Assembly (NCBI GenBank): GCA_044221555.1 | Contig: JBGAOY010000046.1 | Location: forward strand, 1-15,055 | Origin: JAEUJM01 sp044221555 | GTDB lineage: Bacteria; Actinomycetota; Acidimicrobiia; Acidimicrobiales; DATDAH01 | Length of the DNA stretch: 15,055 nt | Direction: 5' to 3' | Shown: one piece after another, positions 13,565 through 15,055 of the stretch | How the letters are laid out: each line of letters opens with the position of its first letter | Numbering within the stretch: the first letter of the stretch is position 1 | Translations under genes and position numbers: made by a program | The notes under the pieces: generated by a model | Told to the model about the DNA's origin: nothing | The model's input: the letters and a program-made list of their open reading frames with translations, nothing else | Database searches by the model: none

Positions 13565-13947
13565 CCCTCACCCTCACCGTCAACCAGTTCCGTGACCTCC
13601 CCCCCGACCAACACCAAGCCGTCACCGACTGGCTCAACACCTTCACCGTCGACCACCTCGACTACCCCGCCTGCGTCACCCACGTCGAGGTCCACCCCGA
13701 CGGGCTCGTCCGCGTCCGGGTGAAGGAGTGGGACCGCTCCCGTGGCGGCGGGATCCGCCTCGGCGAGGACGGCCGGCCGTTCACCGTGACGATGGCCGGC
13801 GGTTCGTGGTCCGACGGGATCGAACGCCCCGAGCTGGGGTACGTCCCGGACGGTGCCGTGCTCGAGTCGACGTTCGAGTCGGCGCTCGACGAGGACCTGC
13901 CGCCGTTGGTGGCTGTGGCGTTCGGGGCGGTGACGGCGGATGCCTGA
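13561..13947 (+). CDS. Hypothetical acidic protein upstream of tail chaperone
   Basis: This encodes 128 residues from the ATG overlapping the preceding TGA. It opens with MTLTLTVNQFRDLPPDQHQAVTDWLNTF, then an alpha/beta region (THVEVHPDGLVRVRVKEWDRSRGG), a Gly-rich loop and an acidic end (ESTFESALDEDLPP). I do not recognise the family and see no catalytic motif. Its last bases overlap the tail chaperone start by 8 bases (ATG at 13940), placing it in the same translational unit. Confidence 0.65.
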   Translation: MTLTLTVNQFRDLPPDQHQAVTDWLNTFTVDHLDYPACVTHVEVHPDGLVRVRVKEWDRSRGGGIRLGEDGRPFTVTMAGGSWSDGIERPELGYVPDGAVLESTFESALDEDLPPLVAVAFGAVTADA

Positions 13948-14434
13948 GGCCCGCAAGGTCGACCCCACCCCCACCGACCCGCCCACCGGCGGAGAGCTCG
14001 TCGACGTGGACCGGTTCTGCGCGGAGGTCGTCGCCGGCCGCCACACCGGCCACCTCACCCAGATCCTCGAAGCGGTCGTCCACGCCGCCGCGACCGGGCC
14101 GTCGTCGATGCGGTGGCGGCTCAAGCTGGACGCTCTCGGCGACGGGTATGCGGGGGTCGAAGTCACCGAGGACACCATCACCCTCCCGGCCGTCGTCACC
14201 GCCGAGCGTTACGCCGGGCACTCCTGGAAGACCCTCGCCCCGACCGAGTCCGCCGGCGACTGCCACGCCATCATCGTCGGCTGGCTCGTCGAGGACCGGG
14301 GCCTCAAGCCGGCCGACGCCCTGGCCGCGGCGAAGCGGGTGTCGTTGCGGGACGTCCTCGACATGATCGACACCTACGAGGTGGTGCACGGCCCAAAAGA
14401 GGGTGGGACCCCGAGTGGGCCGAGTCCTGGCTGA
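13940..14434 (+). CDS. Tail assembly chaperone, short (G-like) form
   Basis: This encodes 164 residues from the ATG at 13940. A polar Pro-rich start is followed by a helical domain (VDRFCAEVVAGRHTGHLTQILEAVVHAA), an AGVEVTEDTITLPAVVTAERYAGHSWKTL region and a C-terminal helical part (KPADALAAAKRVSLRDVLDMIDTYEVV). The position directly before the tape measure and the slippery site near the 3' end identify it as the G-type chaperone of the lambda G/GT kind, which coats the tape measure during tail assembly. Most ribosomes would end at the TGA at 14432-14434. Confidence 0.8.
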   Translation: MPEARKVDPTPTDPPTGGELVDVDRFCAEVVAGRHTGHLTQILEAVVHAAATGPSSMRWRLKLDALGDGYAGVEVTEDTITLPAVVTAERYAGHSWKTLAPTESAGDCHAIIVGWLVEDRGLKPADALAAAKRVSLRDVLDMIDTYEVVHGPKEGGTPSGPSPG

Positions 14435-14544
14435 TCGCCGGTACGCAGGCGTGGGGGTGGCCGCCGGATGTGACCCGGCGGCAGTCGATGGGCGACCTGC
14501 GGACGTTGGGTCGCGCTCTGCTGGAACCGGCGAAGGGGAGGTGA
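13940..14544 (+). CDS. Tail assembly chaperone, frameshifted (GT-like) form
   Basis: With a -1 shift at 14392-14398 the first 153 residues of the short form are joined to 48 residues encoded at 14398-14544 (RGWDPEWAESWLIAGTQAWGWPPDVTRRQ..., ending LEPAKGR), giving 201 residues. The added piece is Trp-rich and resembles the T-type domain that binds the tail tube protein in GT products. It has no convincing start of its own: the frame is open upstream only as an Arg-rich shadow. The extension ends 7 bases before the tape measure ATG, as usual for this gene pair. Confidence 0.82.
14392..14398 (+). promoter_or_regulatory. -1 programmed frameshift slippery heptamer CCCAAAA
   Basis: In the chaperone frame the codons are GGC CCA AAA GAG, so C CCA AAA fits X XXY YYZ exactly. 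After a one-base backward slip the tRNAs re-pair on CCC and AAA, and reading goes on as AGA GGG TGG. A weak GGAC/GTCC stem can form just downstream. Confidence 0.85.
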
Positions 14545-14551
14545 TTGGCTG

Positions 14552-15055
14552 ATGGCCCTGTCGGAGCGTCTCGCGATCATTATTTCCGCGAACGGCGCGC
14601 AGGCGATGGCCGAGTTCAACAAGGTGGGGAAGTCGGCGGAGCGGTCGTTGGCGACGACCGAGCAGCGCGCTCAGCGGCTCGGCGCCCAGTTCACTCGGGT
14701 GGGTGCCGGCGCGGTGGTGTTCGGCGCGGTGTTGGCGGCGGGGATGTTCAAGGCGGCGCAGGCTGCGGGGGAGCAGGAGGCCGCGAACCTGCGGTTGGAG
14801 AACACGATGGCGAACCAGCCGGCGTTGGCTGGTGCGTCGGCTCAGGCGTTCTACGACCAGGCGTCGGCGTTGCAGCTGGTGACGAGGTTCGGGGACGAGG
14901 CGACCGTGTCGGCCCAGTCTCAGCTTGGGGTGTTCGGGCTCACCCAGGACCAGATCATGGAGCTGATCCCGCTGGTGCAGGACTACGCGGCGAAGTCCGG
15001 CACGGACCTGGTGACCGCGGCCCGGAACGTGGGGAAGGCGACCGACAGGACGAAC
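14552..15055 (+). CDS. Tape measure protein, N-terminal part (runs off the window)
   Basis: 168 residues are visible from the ATG at 14552, with GGGGAGG (about 14535-14541) ten bases upstream. The N-terminus has the usual tape measure look: ERLAIIISANGAQAMAEFNKVGKSAERSLATTEQRAQRLGAQF, a helical start with coiled-coil character. A hydrophobic stretch follows at about 51-66 (GAGAVVFGAVLAAGMF), then Ala/Gln-rich helices (AAQAAGEQEAANLRLENT...) and a segment with QLVTRFGDEATVSAQSQLGVFGLTQDQIMELIPLVQDYAAKSGTDLVTAARNVGKATD typical of the family. It sets tail length. Third codon positions favour G here, unlike the terminase and capsid genes, which favour C. Confidence 0.9.
   Translation, partial: MALSERLAIIISANGAQAMAEFNKVGKSAERSLATTEQRAQRLGAQFTRVGAGAVVFGAVLAAGMFKAAQAAGEQEAANLRLENTMANQPALAGASAQAFYDQASALQLVTRFGDEATVSAQSQLGVFGLTQDQIMELIPLVQDYAAKSGTDLVTAARNVGKATDRTN

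Noticed and set aside
14113..14544. Separate gene in the frame overlapping the chaperone's 3' half
   Set aside because: The first part is Arg/Gly-rich shadow sequence. Only the last 48 codons look native, and they are explained as the frameshifted extension of the chaperone.
1..15055. Integrase, attachment site, tRNA, CRISPR array, toxin-antitoxin or defence system
   Set aside because: I looked on both strands and saw no recombinase motifs, regular repeats, tRNA-like cloverleaf or defence gene pattern. The window is late virion genes plus HNH insertions.

Overview
The window is a contiguous stretch of a tailed-phage (or prophage) late region, with essentially every gene on the + strand and little non-coding DNA. 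Base composition is very GC-rich, GTG starts are common and AGGAGG-type ribosome binding sites are strong. Together with the protein families (P27-type small terminase, HK97-type portal, protease and capsid, and actinophage-style small structural proteins), this points to a siphovirus of a high-GC actinobacterium. No host gene, integrase, tRNA, CRISPR array or lysis gene is visible, so lytic phage versus prophage cannot be decided. The tail region ends inside the tape-measure gene and the left edge cuts into an HNH gene.

Layout. (1) 1-1236: three consecutive HNH/zinc-finger nuclease genes; the third is split by a frameshift. (2) 1237-3561: a short structured non-coding segment, then small terminase, large terminase and a small two-helix membrane protein. 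(3) 3561-7329: portal, prohead protease carrying an extra C-terminal domain, and major capsid protein. (4) 7343-8075: a free-standing HNH gene between capsid and the next virion gene, with a possible leaderless promoter. (5) 8090-10853: a decoration/fibre-like protein followed by a strong hairpin, two small structural genes, a degraded-looking small ORF, a head-tail adaptor, a probable tail terminator and a small unknown. (6) 10853-13115: two related tail-tube-type proteins separated by another HNH gene; the second has no ATG/GTG/TTG start and appears to begin at ATC. A HK97 gp10-like protein follows. (7) 13116-15055: a large UUCG-capped hairpin, two unknown genes, the tail assembly chaperone with a canonical CCCAAAA -1 slippery heptamer, and the start of the tape measure protein.

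How it works together: terminase with adjacent HNH proteins packages DNA through the portal into a capsid matured by the protease. Adaptor and terminator proteins join the head to a tail built from tube protein on the tape measure, with the chaperone pair made in a fixed ratio by frameshifting. Five HNH-type genes or gene remnants within 15 kb, hairpins after the capsid/decoration and tube genes, and the odd ATC start directly behind an HNH gene are the most unusual aspects. I see no convincing novel defence or other accessory system; the novelty is in gene-expression detail and HNH invasion.
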